A stretch of 36,802 nucleotides of DNA from SHLQ01 sp964441145 (GTDB lineage: Bacteria; Actinomycetota; Acidimicrobiia; Acidimicrobiales; SHLQ01), in assembly GCA_964441145.1 (NCBI GenBank), contig CAYTUB010000019.1, forward strand, positions 1 to 36,802. The letters are read 5' to 3'. The translations under genes were made by a program, and so were the position numbers. Under the pieces are notes generated by a model. The model was not told the DNA's origin. It saw only the letters and a program-made list of their open reading frames with translations, and ran no database searches. Positions within the stretch are counted from its first letter, which is position 1; each line of letters opens with the position of its first letter. Of this stretch, positions 16,041-24,626 are shown piece by piece.

Positions 16041-17551
16041 GTGGGAGACTTCTTGGCTCGGGGACGACTGGTACGGCTCTGTCTCTTCTCCGTGCTGGCC
16101 CTCTTGGCCGCCGCGTGTTCATCCGATGCCGAACCCGACGTCGGTGCTGCGGATAGCACGACTACAACGTCGGTCGCCGAGGCGTCTCAAACAGACACCG
16201 CGGACGCTGTTGTAACGCCTCTACCCGACGTAGCGGCGCCCGCTGTCGCCGCCGATGTCGGGNNNNNNNNNNNNNNNNNNNNNNNNNNNNNNNNNNNNNN
16301 NNNNNNNNNNNNNNNNNNNNNNNNNNNNNNNNNNNNNNNNNNNNNNNNNNNNNNNNNNNNNNTGTTGTAACGCCTCTACCCGACGTAGCGGCGCCCGCTG
16401 TCGCCGCCGATGTCGGGGTCGATGATGACTCGATTCGTATCGGGTATTCGTTGGATCTCAGCGGACCGCTCTCGTCACATGACGCACTACTCCTCGATGG
16501 GCATTTCGCCCGATTCGAGCTCATCAACGCAACCGGTGGGATCGCTGGCCGAACAGTCGAGCTCATCGCCATGGACAATGGGGGCGACGCAACAGTGCAC
16601 GCCGAGAACGTTGGGGCGTTGGTTGGTGACAGCGCTGACGGGGTAGTGGCCATCGGAGGCCTCTCCCAACCAGGCCTGGATTTCAGCACTGCAGCGGCCT
16701 CGGGATCGTCGACGGTGCTGACGATCGGCAACCGTGCGTTTGGCACCAGCGTGGCTGCACCCGATGCTCTCGTTCCGTTGCGGCCACCGGTGTGTGCCGA
16801 CACCACCACAGGGCTGGCCGCTCTTGTCGCAAGTGGCGATGGTGACCGAACGCAGCTGGCCATCCTTTCGGGAAACGAAGACTGGTCGCAGGAGTCAGCC
16901 GAGGTCGCCCGTCTTGTCGCCAGTGAGCTGGAGCTCGAGATCGTGGCTGACCTCTCCGTAGGCCCTGATGACCTGCAGGGCGAGGACGGACAGGACATCA
17001 TCGACAGCCTCGTTGATACCAATGCCGAATTGGTTTGGGTTGCCACTGGGCCGCCCACGTTGTCACAACTCGCCGATTTCCTTGCCCTGGTGGAGGACCC
17101 ACCGTCGTGGGTATGGGGAGGGCCGAGCGCCAACGCGGCCTCGACCGTGTTCGATACCTTGAGCGGACCCAGCCTGGCCAACGTCTACCGGTTGGCCGAA
17201 GCCGGCGCCATCGTCGACGACCCCGCATTGGGCGATACCAGGGCCGGGCTAGCCGAGTACGCCCCCGGGATTTCCTATGCCAATGCTGGCCCTGCTCTTC
17301 TCGGCTGGGAACAAGCTGACCTGTTGGTTGCTGTGCTCGAAGAGGCAGCGCTGGCAGCGGACCTGACCCGCCCGTCGCTTGCGTCAATTGGATTGTCTCT
17401 CGCCCCTGAAGTGCCCGAGGTGGGTGTCTATCGCGTCGAGCTGATCTCAGACCGAAGCGCAACGTTGGCCATGGCCGGATCCTCCGGCTTCGAAGAAGTC
17501 TTCACCGAAGCCGACACCCCCAACGCCGTAGCCGCCCTCTGCTCCTCCTAG
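16041..17551 (+). CDS. Second LivK-type substrate-binding lipoprotein, interrupted by an assembly gap
   Basis: Extracytoplasmic solute receptor of the same operon. It starts at GTG 16041 with a lipoprotein signal (lipobox Cys26, LAAAC) and a Thr/Ala-rich linker. The ligand domain follows the gap (IRIGYSLDLSG, then FELINATGGIAGRTVEL), closely paralleling the first binding protein. As deposited, the frame is broken by 100 Ns. The 55 bp before the gap (16208-16262) are repeated exactly after it (16363-16417). Removing the duplicate plus the Ns (155 bp) joins the two halves in frame as one 451-residue protein. It is probably intact in the organism. It diverges strongly from the first receptor, so it may bind another ligand. 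Confidence 0.8.
16208..16262 (+). repeat. 55-bp duplicate, left copy flanking the assembly gap
   Basis: Starts TGTTGTAACG and ends GATGTCGGG. It is identical over 55 bp to 16363-16417 and abuts the run of N. The most economical explanation is an unmerged overlap of two contig ends and not a biological repeat. Confidence 0.85.
16263..16362. other. Scaffold gap of exactly 100 N
   Basis: The round length indicates a placeholder of unknown size. Because both edges carry the same 55 bp, the true gap size is probably negative (an overlap). Confidence 0.95.
16363..16417 (+). repeat. 55-bp duplicate, right copy flanking the assembly gap
   Basis: Exact copy of 16208-16262 directly after the Ns. The reading frame of the ligand domain continues from it in the phase expected if the two copies are one sequence. 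Confidence 0.85.
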
Positions 17552-17600
17552 AGAATCTGTGGTCCGTGAGCATGCGTATAGTCCGCTAGCTGACCACAGA
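17551..17600. repeat. 50-bp stem-loop repeat, copy 1
   Basis: Differs from copy 2 (17611-17660) at 5 of 50 positions; the last 24 bases are identical. CTGTGGTC (17557-17564) and GACCACAG (17592-17599) form an 8-bp inverted repeat, extendable to 10 bp, around 27 nt containing TATAGT and GCTAGC. It lies at the convergent junction of the binding-protein and thioesterase genes. It may be a bidirectional terminator or a REP-like element. No T-run follows. Confidence 0.75.
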
Positions 17601-17610
17601 TCACTGTCTT

Positions 17611-17660
17611 GAGAATTTGTGGTCTGGGAGCATGTCTATAGTCCGCTAGCTGACCACAGA
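17611..17660. repeat. 50-bp stem-loop repeat, copy 2
   Basis: Starts exactly 60 bp after copy 1. The change from C to T in the left arm leaves a G-U pair opposite the unchanged right arm, so the stem is retained as RNA. The right arm GACCACAG is at 17652-17659. The element ends about 15 bp before the 3' end of the thioesterase gene. Confidence 0.75.
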
Positions 17661-17674
17661 ATTTCTAAGGGGCA

Positions 17675-18091
17675 TCACGGGAGGGCGTAGGTCACTGTTG
17701 CATGAGCGACAGGTTTTTCGGGGGCGCCGTCGATGTGCATGGTGATCTCGGAGTAGACGAGTTTGCGGCCTTTCTTAAGCCTCTTGGCAACGGCTATGAG
17801 GTCGCCACCGATGGCCGGTCTTAGGAACGTGATGTGTAGATCCCAGGTGACCGCCATTGGCTCGATCCCTTCGCTAGCGAAAACCACGACCCACCCGGCA
17901 AGATCGGCAACGGTAAACATCGTCGGGCCGGAGATATAGCCGCCCGGACGCAAAGCCTGCTCGTCGTAGACCCACCGCAGGCGAACCGTGCCGTCGTCAT
18001 CGACGGACTCGACCAGGGTGCCGCCGTGGCCGGTGAAGTCGCCCAAGCTGGCCATGTACGCATTGACCTCATCGGGGTCTACTGCCGCCAT
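17675..18091 (-). CDS. Hotdog-fold acyl-CoA thioesterase-like protein (PaaI/4HBT superfamily)
   Basis: Predicted cytoplasmic thioesterase of 138 residues. The hotdog helix region reads GGYISGPTMFTVADLAGW (about residues 50-67), and the conserved acidic residue is Asp63. A second conserved strand is in ITFLRPAIGGDLIA. The usual HGG triplet of PaaI is replaced by a GGYISGP variant, so this is a separate subfamily. ATG 18091 has a GAAGGG site. It lies 13 bp downstream of the PaaI-like gene on the same strand, so the two probably form an operon. The acyl-CoA substrate is unknown. Confidence 0.8.
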   Translation of the reverse strand: MAAVDPDEVNAYMASLGDFTGHGGTLVESVDDDGTVRLRWVYDEQALRPGGYISGPTMFTVADLAGWVVVFASEGIEPMAVTWDLHITFLRPAIGGDLIAVAKRLKKGRKLVYSEITMHIDGAPEKPVAHATVTYALP

Positions 18092-18104
18092 GTCGCTTCA
18101 CCCT

Positions 18105-18485
18105 TCACTTGTTGACCGTTCGGGTTTGTCCACGGAAGTGCGCAACGATTTCGTCGGACTGGTTCCGTAAGGCGATATCGACGAGTGTGGTCCGGCCCCA
18201 GGCATTGGTTGCTGACCCAATAGCGGTCAGCGTGTCGCCGGGGAGCGCTGGGCGCACAAAGTCGATGCTCGCTGAAGCGGCGAAGGCGACCCGATCGGCG
18301 TCGAGGTCTGCGTTGGTGACACGTTCGAAGACCGCATCGGCGAGAAGAAACACGACACCGCCGTGACCGACGCCGTGACGGTTGAGGTCCGCCTCGGTGA
18401 CCGACATCGTGGCTGACCATTGGCCGTCGGGTAGACGCTCGGTGGTTATCCCTACGCGCTCGAGGGCCGGGTCGTTCGGGAGCAT
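18105..18485 (-). CDS. paaI: PaaI-like hydroxyphenylacetyl-CoA thioesterase
   Basis: Hotdog thioesterase expected to hydrolyse phenylacetyl-CoA-type or related thioesters, a housekeeping step that frees CoA during aromatic acid breakdown. The protein follows E. coli PaaI along its length: start NDPALERVGI, central GHGGVVFLLADAVF with His41-Gly42-Gly43 and catalytic-type Asp50, then IDFVRPALPGDTLTA and a C-terminal VAHFRGQ. The frame is open up to 18563, but homology starts at the Met at 18485, which also leaves 22 bp to the divergent dehydrogenase start. A Met at 18509 would overlap that start. Confidence 0.8.
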   Translation of the reverse strand: MLPNDPALERVGITTERLPDGQWSATMSVTEADLNRHGVGHGGVVFLLADAVFERVTNADLDADRVAFAASASIDFVRPALPGDTLTAIGSATNAWGRTTLVDIALRNQSDEIVAHFRGQTRTVNK

Positions 18486-18507
18486 CTCCGGATCGTAGCC
18501 TGTGGCC

Positions 18508-19935
18508 ATGTTCATTAACGGTGAGTTTGTCGACGCGGTTTCGGGGAAGACCTTTACGGTCACAAATCCCGCTACGGGGGAACACCTTGGTGAGGTGCCT
18601 GACGGCGAAAGTGAGGATGCCGAGCGGGCAATCGAGGCGGCCCACGCAGCGTTCGCGGACTGGTCTCAGAGAACGGCCTATGAGCGGGCCGACATCTTGA
18701 TGACCGCGTGGAACCTCATGCGCGAGCGCGCCGACGAACTCGCATCTCTGATGACCGCTGAGCAAGGCAAGCCCCTTCGGGCGAGTCGCGCCGAGGTGAA
18801 CTACGGCGCCGACTTCATCCGTTGGTTTGCCGAAGAGGCTCGACGGCTGACAGGGGAGTGGATCCCGTCGGCTCGGGCGAACCAACGGTTCCTGTCGGTG
18901 CAGGCTCCGGTCGGAGTTGTGGCGGCGGTGACGCCGTGGAACTACCCCATGTCGATGCTCACCCGGAAGATGGCACCCGCTCTGGCAGCCGGGTGCACGA
19001 TCGTGCTCAAACCCGCTGAGGCAACGCCGCTCAACGCAAAAGCGATCTTCGAGGTCTTCCACGACGCTGGTGTTCCCGCTGGAGTGATCAACATGGTCAC
19101 GGCACTCGACCCGGTTCCGATCGGTAAGACATTCACCGCTGACCCTCGCGTCAACAAGCTAACGTTCACCGGCTCCACTGCTGTTGGGCGAACGTTGGCC
19201 GCAGCGGCCGGAGCATCGCTGAAGCGGATCTCTGTTGAGCTCGGTGGGCACGCCCCGTTTCTGGTTATGCCGGACGCTGACCCGGTCCACGCGGCCAAGG
19301 GAGCGTCCGCACTGAAGTTCCTCAATGCGGGACAGGCGTGCATCAGTCCGAATCGGATCTATGTCCACGAATCCCACGTCGACGCATTCACCGAGACAAT
19401 GGCCGAAAGAGTGGGGCGCATTGTCACTGGCGACGGGTCGGTCGACGGGGTGGGTTGTGGGCCGCTCGTCAACGAGCCAGCCGTGGCCAAGGTTGAGGCG
19501 CAGGTGGAAGACGCCGTCGCCAAAGGCGCAGAGACTCTGGTCGGGGGCCACCGGCTAACCGATGGCGATTTCGCCGCCGGACACTTCTACGCGCCGACAG
19601 TTCTCGCAGGGGTAACCGCCGACATGATGATCGCCACGGAGGAGACCTTTGGGCCGGTGGCTCCAATCATCAGCTACGACGACCCCGCCTCTTTGATCGA
19701 CCTGGCGAACGACACCAACTACGGACTCGCTGCCTACGTCTACACCAATGACCTCTCGACCGCCCTTCGAACCGTGGAGGGTCTGCGCTTTGGGATCATC
19801 GGCGTCAACGACGTGAACCCGACGTCGGCGTCGGTTCCCTTTGGCGGGATGGGGGATAGCGGCATTGGTCGAGAAGGCGCACGCGAGGGCTTACTCGAGT
19901 ACCTCGAAACGAAAACCGCGGGCATCGCCCTATGA
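18508..19935 (+). CDS. Aldehyde dehydrogenase, NAD(P)-dependent succinate-semialdehyde dehydrogenase type
   Basis: Oxidises an aldehyde to its acid with NAD(P)+. It has typical ALDH length (475 residues) and all key residues: Asn145 in TPWNYP, Glu244 in VELGGHAP and nucleophile Cys278 in NAGQACISPN. The overall pattern (N-terminal INGEFVDA, TGSTAVGR, PFGGMGDSGIGREG near the end) is that of GabD-like succinate-semialdehyde dehydrogenases, but substrate cannot be fixed by reading. ATG 18508 is preferred; an in-frame GTG six bases upstream is possible. There is no clear ribosome-binding site. It is divergent from the two thioesterase genes, suggesting a shared control region of about 22 bp. Confidence 0.9.
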   Translation: MFINGEFVDAVSGKTFTVTNPATGEHLGEVPDGESEDAERAIEAAHAAFADWSQRTAYERADILMTAWNLMRERADELASLMTAEQGKPLRASRAEVNYGADFIRWFAEEARRLTGEWIPSARANQRFLSVQAPVGVVAAVTPWNYPMSMLTRKMAPALAAGCTIVLKPAEATPLNAKAIFEVFHDAGVPAGVINMVTALDPVPIGKTFTADPRVNKLTFTGSTAVGRTLAAAAGASLKRISVELGGHAPFLVMPDADPVHAAKGASALKFLNAGQACISPNRIYVHESHVDAFTETMAERVGRIVTGDGSVDGVGCGPLVNEPAVAKVEAQVEDAVAKGAETLVGGHRLTDGDFAAGHFYAPTVLAGVTADMMIATEETFGPVAPIISYDDPASLIDLANDTNYGLAAYVYTNDLSTALRTVEGLRFGIIGVNDVNPTSASVPFGGMGDSGIGREGAREGLLEYLETKTAGIAL

Positions 19936-19987
19936 GCGGTAGCGCGACCTATGAGGTCGGGCGAGTTCCGGCGGCTACCATTCATCC

Positions 19988-20659
19988 ATGAGCGGAGCCA
20001 CCTGGGACGAACGAAGCGAAACGGATTGGCTCGCGTCCAACGGACGTTGGTATCCCGAGTCGTCCTATCCGCGAACTTGGGGAATGACCTCACTTCCACC
20101 GGCTCCCGGACACGGCGAGATCGGATCGATTCTGCGAAGGGTCACCGCCCAAATCGTGGGCGATGAGGAGCCGTTCGAAACCGGTCGCAAGCAGTCACCC
20201 GAACCGTCGCGGGCCCGCCGGACATCGGCACCGCCAAAGTCGACTCGACCTGCTCCCACAACCCGACGTAGCGCGGGGACTCCAACGGGACGGGCTTCAT
20301 CGTCCACGACAGCGAGGGCCAGCGATCGGACGTTCCTTCCGAGCGAGTCGCAAAAGCAGAGCGATACCACAGCACACGTCGCGGAGATCATCACTCAACG
20401 GACCTACAAGCCCAAGGTCGCCCCGGGCCCGCCACCGCCTTCAGCGCTTCCACCGCCGCCCGGAAGGGTCCGTGACGTCGACAATGCCCCGCCGGCACCG
20501 CCAGCCCCTTCGCCACAACCTCCAGGGCTTCGCAAACCGGCGCAACAAAGCGAACGAGTCGAGTTGGAAGAGGTCGCCGGTGAATGGGGCAAGGCAATCG
20601 GTGTCGCCAAGCGGCGCATCCGCAAAGCAATCAACGAAGCAGCTGAGTCCGGTCAATGA
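19988..20659 (+). CDS. Proline-rich protein with a W-x4-GRWYP motif, coupled to the oxidoreductase gene
   Basis: Unrecognised 223-residue cytoplasmic-type protein. The N-terminus carries DWLASNGRWYPES (about residues 13-25), resembling short Trp/Tyr-rich motifs found at the ends of many Acidimicrobiia proteins. The middle is disordered and Ser/Thr/Arg- then Pro-rich (about 65-185, with PPPPSALPPPPG). The C-terminus is a charged predicted helix (about 188-220). No signal peptide or membrane helix is seen. Its stop overlaps the start of the indolepyruvate oxidoreductase gene (ATGA at 20656-20659), which indicates translational coupling and perhaps an accessory or scaffold role. The start codon has no strong ribosome-binding site. 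Confidence 0.65.
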   Translation: MSGATWDERSETDWLASNGRWYPESSYPRTWGMTSLPPAPGHGEIGSILRRVTAQIVGDEEPFETGRKQSPEPSRARRTSAPPKSTRPAPTTRRSAGTPTGRASSSTTARASDRTFLPSESQKQSDTTAHVAEIITQRTYKPKVAPGPPPPSALPPPPGRVRDVDNAPPAPPAPSPQPPGLRKPAQQSERVELEEVAGEWGKAIGVAKRRIRKAINEAAESGQ

Positions 20660-23600
20660 ATCGGCCGGAGCTGCAGCTGACGGAGCGCTTCACTGCGACC
20701 GAGGGAATGATCACCCTCTCGGGTGCCCAAGCGCTCATGCGGATCCCCGTCGATCAGCACCGAATCGACAAGGCCAAGGGCTCTCGGCTCGCCTCACTGA
20801 TCAGTGGATACCGCGGGTCTCCTCTCGGCGGGATCGAGAGCATCGTTGCCCAACACAAAGCTGCGCTCGACGCGGCAGATGTGCGCTTCATTAGCGGGGT
20901 CAACGAAGACTTGGCGGCGACGGCGATCTGGGGATCGCAGATGACGGCGCTCGAAGCCAACCAGCGTTTCGATGGCGTGCTTGGTCTCTGGTACGGAAAG
21001 GGCCCTGGCGTAGACCGTTCCGGCGATGCGTTCCGGCACGGAAACTTTGCGGGCGTGCACCCACGCGGCGGAGTCCTCGCCCTCGCAGGCGATGACCCCG
21101 AATGTAAATCGTCGACGATCCCGTCCGCGTCAGAGTTCGCGCTGCACGACGCCGGAATGCCGGTGTTATACCCAGCCGACGTGGCCGATGTGGCGCGCTT
21201 GGGCCGTCTTGGCGTCGAACTGTCGCGGGCGTCGGGGTTGTGGGTCGGCGTCAAGGTACACACCGATGTCGCGGATGGCTTTGCGACCATTCCAGCGAAC
21301 AGCGCTGACGTCGACATTTCGGACTACGTCTATGAAGTGGCCGGTGAGCCATGGCGCCACACGGTTGATGCCGATCTATTGGCGCCCAAGTCAGTGATGC
21401 TCGAAGAAGAACTCTTTGGGCATCGCACTCAAGCCGCCCTCGGATTCGCACGCCAGAACCCCTTTGGAGAGTCCTACGGCGCTGAGGATGCGTGGCTTGG
21501 GATTGTGGTTGCCGGTAAGCCCCACGGCGATGTGCGCGACGCTCTCGAGCTGCTGGGTGTGGCCGACAAGCTCGATGAGCTGGGCATTCGCGTCTATGTG
21601 CCGGGTCTTATCTCGCCACTTGAACCCCAGGCGCTGCGCGCCTTTACCCACGGGCTCGACACCGTGCTCGTCGTCGAAGCCAAACGGCCCTTCATCGAGA
21701 CACAAGTCCGTGACATTCTCTACGACGACCCGAACCGACCCGCCGTATACGGAAAGGTTGATGCTGAACGACAGCGGCTACTCCCCGTTGCGGGAGCGCT
21801 CTCCGGAAAGGCACTCGTCGAACCGCTTCGGCGAGTGTTGACCGCCCGGATCGACCCATCGCGATTGGTTCGCCAACGTGAACGAATCCCGATTCTCGGC
21901 GACTCCGGTTTGCCCAACCGTACCCCGTACTACTGCTCGGGGTGCCCGCACAATGTCTCGACGGCTGCTCCGGAAGGATCGCTCGTCGGCGGCGGCATTG
22001 GCTGCCACTCCATGGCGTTGTGGATGGATCGGTCAACCGTTGGGCTCACCCAGATGGGTGGCGAAGGCGCACAGTGGGTTGGTACCGCTCCCTTTGTCGA
22101 GGATGCACACCGCTTCCAAAACCTCGGCGACGGAACGTTCTTTCACAGCGGAAGCCTCGCCATTCGCCAAGCGGTGGCCGCGGGAACCAACATCACGTTC
22201 AAGCTGCTGTACAACGGCGTCGTTGCGATGACCGGTGGGCAGGACGCCGCCGGTGAGATGCCGGTCCCCGCACTGACCCGATGGCTAGATGCCGAGGGAG
22301 TGGGGACCACCGTGGTCGTAACCGACGACGTCGACCAATACCCCCGCAACGCAGGCTTCGCATCGGGCTGCCGTGTCGTGGATCGATCAGCATTCGATGC
22401 GGTCCAACGCGAGCTTCGTGAGATCCCGGGTGTTACGGCCGTGATCTACGACCAAGGGTGCGCCGCTGACCTTCGTCGACGTCGCAAGCGCGGAACCATC
22501 ACCGCTCCGACGACCAGGGTGATGATCAACGAGGCGATCTGTGAGGGATGCGGGCATTGCGGCGAGGTCTCCAATTGCATGAGCGTCCATCCCGTGGAGA
22601 CGCCGTTCGGCCGCAAGACACAGATCCATCAGGAATCCTGCAATCTCGACCTGACCTGTCTCGGCGGAAACTGCCCTGCGTTTGTAACCGTCGAGATCGA
22701 CCCAGCCGATGCGGTGACCACCGACGCGCCGGGTGCCGCGTATGGAAGCGGTCCCGTGCCCCCAGAGCCCGAGCGAGTCGCGGACGCATCGCTGCTGATC
22801 GTCGGTATCGGCGGCACCGGTGTGGTCACGATCTCTCAGGTGCTCTCGACCGCGGCGATGCTCGACGGACTTGTTGCGACCAGCCTCGATCAGACCGGGC
22901 TCGCACAAAAGGGCGGCCAGGTTGTTTCGAACCTTCGGATTGGCCCGCAAAGCCATGAAGGCTCAGCCAAGGTGGGAGCCGATGGCGCCGACACGCTGTT
23001 GCTCTTTGACGTTGTCGGCGGTGCCCAGCCCCATGTCCTTGAGCGATCTAACCCCGAGTCAACAGTCGCGATTGTGTCGACCACGCAGGTGCCGACGGGA
23101 CAAATGGTTACCCGACTCGAACACGAGACGTTTCCCGATGCCGACCGGTTCCGACGAGCCATCGACGCGTCGACCCGCAGTGAAGCAAATCGCTATGTCG
23201 ATGCCGAGGCGATCGCCAGGTACGTCTTTGCATCTCAACCTGCCGCCAACGTTCTGGTTCTCGGCATGGCATACCAACTCGGTCGTATCCCGGTGTCGGC
23301 AGCATCGTTCGAAGAAGCACTCGCGGCCAATGGTGTCAGCGTCGAAACCAACGTTGCCGCGTTTCGTCTTGGCCGCCGCCTGGTTCATGAGCCAGAGCTT
23401 CTCCATGAGCTGGCCGCCTTGGCTGCACCAGAAAAGCGCGTCCCGCCACCGCCTACGGCCGAGACCACTGCGCTGCTGAACCTGGTCCCCGAACCCAGCG
23501 ATGGTCTCGTCGAGATCTTGCAGTGGCGCATACCCGAGTTGATTGCGTGGGGGAACGTCGATACCGCACGCGCCTATGTCGACGACATCGCGGCGATCCG

Positions 23601-24114
23601 CCGTGCCGAAATAGCGAAAGGTATCGAGGGGGATCCCCTTGCCGCAGTGGCTGCCCGCCATCTCTTCCATCTGATGGCGTACAAGGATGAATACGAGGTA
23701 GCTCGCCTCGCGGTGGCCGCCGACATGGAAGCTCAGGCGAAAGCCCGGTTTGGTCCCAACGCCATCGTCTCCTATCAGCTCAAACCGCCGAGCCTCAAGA
23801 AGGTCGGCATCGACCGCAAGATCGCGGTACCGGCAAAGGCAGCGCGAGCGACCTTCAATTCGCTGCTGAAAACCAAGAAGCTACGCGGCAGCCGACTCGA
23901 TCCGTTTGGGCGTTCTTTGGAGCGCCGCGTCGAACAGGAGCTGATCGATGAGTATCGAAGCTTGCTCTTTAGCTTGAGCTCGGGACTGACAAGTTCGAAC
24001 GTCGCCGATGCCGTAGAGATTGCGGAATTAGCCGACATGATTCGCGGATTCGATGACGTAAAGCTTGCGAACGTTGACCGGTATCGAGCGGCTGTTGCAG
24101 CGCGGCTCGGCTAG
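20656..24114 (+). CDS. Indolepyruvate:ferredoxin oxidoreductase family protein, fused alpha/beta/gamma type
   Basis: Predicted TPP- and Fe-S-dependent oxidative decarboxylation of an aryl- or branched-chain 2-oxoacid to its acyl-CoA with ferredoxin as acceptor. Domains in 1152 residues: PorA-like pyrimidine-binding part (about 1-400), TPP-binding part starting at CSGCPHN (from 427) with GGGIGCHSMAL and GGEGAQW, a Cys cluster C629-x2-C632-x2-C635-x5-C641 plus further cysteines (CNLDLTCLGGNC), a PorG-like gamma domain (about 714-900, IVGIGGTGVVT), and a C-terminal helical extension (about 935-1140) of the DUF6537 kind. ATG 20656 overlaps the upstream stop. The neighbours (MaoC hydratase, CoA-transferase, PaaI) support a role in amino-acid or aromatic-acid breakdown. 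Confidence 0.9.
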   Translation: MNRPELQLTERFTATEGMITLSGAQALMRIPVDQHRIDKAKGSRLASLISGYRGSPLGGIESIVAQHKAALDAADVRFISGVNEDLAATAIWGSQMTALEANQRFDGVLGLWYGKGPGVDRSGDAFRHGNFAGVHPRGGVLALAGDDPECKSSTIPSASEFALHDAGMPVLYPADVADVARLGRLGVELSRASGLWVGVKVHTDVADGFATIPANSADVDISDYVYEVAGEPWRHTVDADLLAPKSVMLEEELFGHRTQAALGFARQNPFGESYGAEDAWLGIVVAGKPHGDVRDALELLGVADKLDELGIRVYVPGLISPLEPQALRAFTHGLDTVLVVEAKRPFIETQVRDILYDDPNRPAVYGKVDAERQRLLPVAGALSGKALVEPLRRVLTARIDPSRLVRQRERIPILGDSGLPNRTPYYCSGCPHNVSTAAPEGSLVGGGIGCHSMALWMDRSTVGLTQMGGEGAQWVGTAPFVEDAHRFQNLGDGTFFHSGSLAIRQAVAAGTNITFKLLYNGVVAMTGGQDAAGEMPVPALTRWLDAEGVGTTVVVTDDVDQYPRNAGFASGCRVVDRSAFDAVQRELREIPGVTAVIYDQGCAADLRRRRKRGTITAPTTRVMINEAICEGCGHCGEVSNCMSVHPVETPFGRKTQIHQESCNLDLTCLGGNCPAFVTVEIDPADAVTTDAPGAAYGSGPVPPEPERVADASLLIVGIGGTGVVTISQVLSTAAMLDGLVATSLDQTGLAQKGGQVVSNLRIGPQSHEGSAKVGADGADTLLLFDVVGGAQPHVLERSNPESTVAIVSTTQVPTGQMVTRLEHETFPDADRFRRAIDASTRSEANRYVDAEAIARYVFASQPAANVLVLGMAYQLGRIPVSAASFEEALAANGVSVETNVAAFRLGRRLVHEPELLHELAALAAPEKRVPPPPTAETTALLNLVPEPSDGLVEILQWRIPELIAWGNVDTARAYVDDIAAIRRAEIAKGIEGDPLAAVAARHLFHLMAYKDEYEVARLAVAADMEAQAKARFGPNAIVSYQLKPPSLKKVGIDRKIAVPAKAARATFNSLLKTKKLRGSRLDPFGRSLERRVEQELIDEYRSLLFSLSSGLTSSNVADAVEIAELADMIRGFDDVKLANVDRYRAAVAARLG

Positions 24115-24132
24115 TCGTGACAGGATGACGCC

Positions 24133-24594
24133 ATGAGCGTTTCGGTCAAGGACATCGACGGACTTCGAGGGTTGATCACCGAGGAGTGGAGCGAGTGGAC
24201 CAATCCGCTCGAGATCACCCAGGACATGATCAATACGTTCGCCGACGTCACCAAGGATCATCAATGGATCCATGTCGATCTCGAACGTGCCGAGCAGGGC
24301 CCCTTCGGTGGGCCGATTGCTCACGGGTTTTTGACGTTGAGCTTGGTCTCGCATTTCGGTATGGAGATGGGCCTCGATGTCGATGGCCTGCTCGGTGTGT
24401 TGAACTACGGCGCCGACAAGCTGCGCTTCTTGAATCCCGTTCCCGCAGGGGCACAGGTCCACGCCAAAGGGCGAATCATCGATGTGTCCGAGAAGTCGTC
24501 GGGCGTGCTTCTCAAGCGAGAGATCGCCGTGCACATCGTCGGCGATGATACGCCGGCGCTCGTCTACGAAAGCCTGTCGCTCCTGCTTGGCTAA
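24133..24594 (+). CDS. MaoC-like (R)-specific enoyl-CoA hydratase
   Basis: Hotdog-fold hydratase of 153 residues that would hydrate a trans-2-enoyl-CoA to the (R)-3-hydroxyacyl-CoA. The hydratase-2 motif is complete: Asp42 and His47 (KDHQWIHVD, with the D-x4-H spacing of PhaJ) and the following GPIAHGFLTLSL. Glycine and arginine positions around ERAEQGPFGG fit the family. ATG 24133 follows an AGGA sequence. It sits 18 bp after the oxidoreductase and 32 bp before the CoA-transferase genes, so probably in one operon. A role in dehydrogenating or synthesising acyl chains is inferred from context. Confidence 0.92.
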   Translation: MSVSVKDIDGLRGLITEEWSEWTNPLEITQDMINTFADVTKDHQWIHVDLERAEQGPFGGPIAHGFLTLSLVSHFGMEMGLDVDGLLGVLNYGADKLRFLNPVPAGAQVHAKGRIIDVSEKSSGVLLKREIAVHIVGDDTPALVYESLSLLLG

Positions 24595-24626
24595 AGACTC
24601 CTTTAAATCCCTGAAAGGTTGGAACA

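Noticed and set aside
16208..16417. True tandem duplication inside the second receptor gene
   Set aside because: The exact identity, position at both edges of a 100-N placeholder, and restored frame on collapse favour an assembly artefact.
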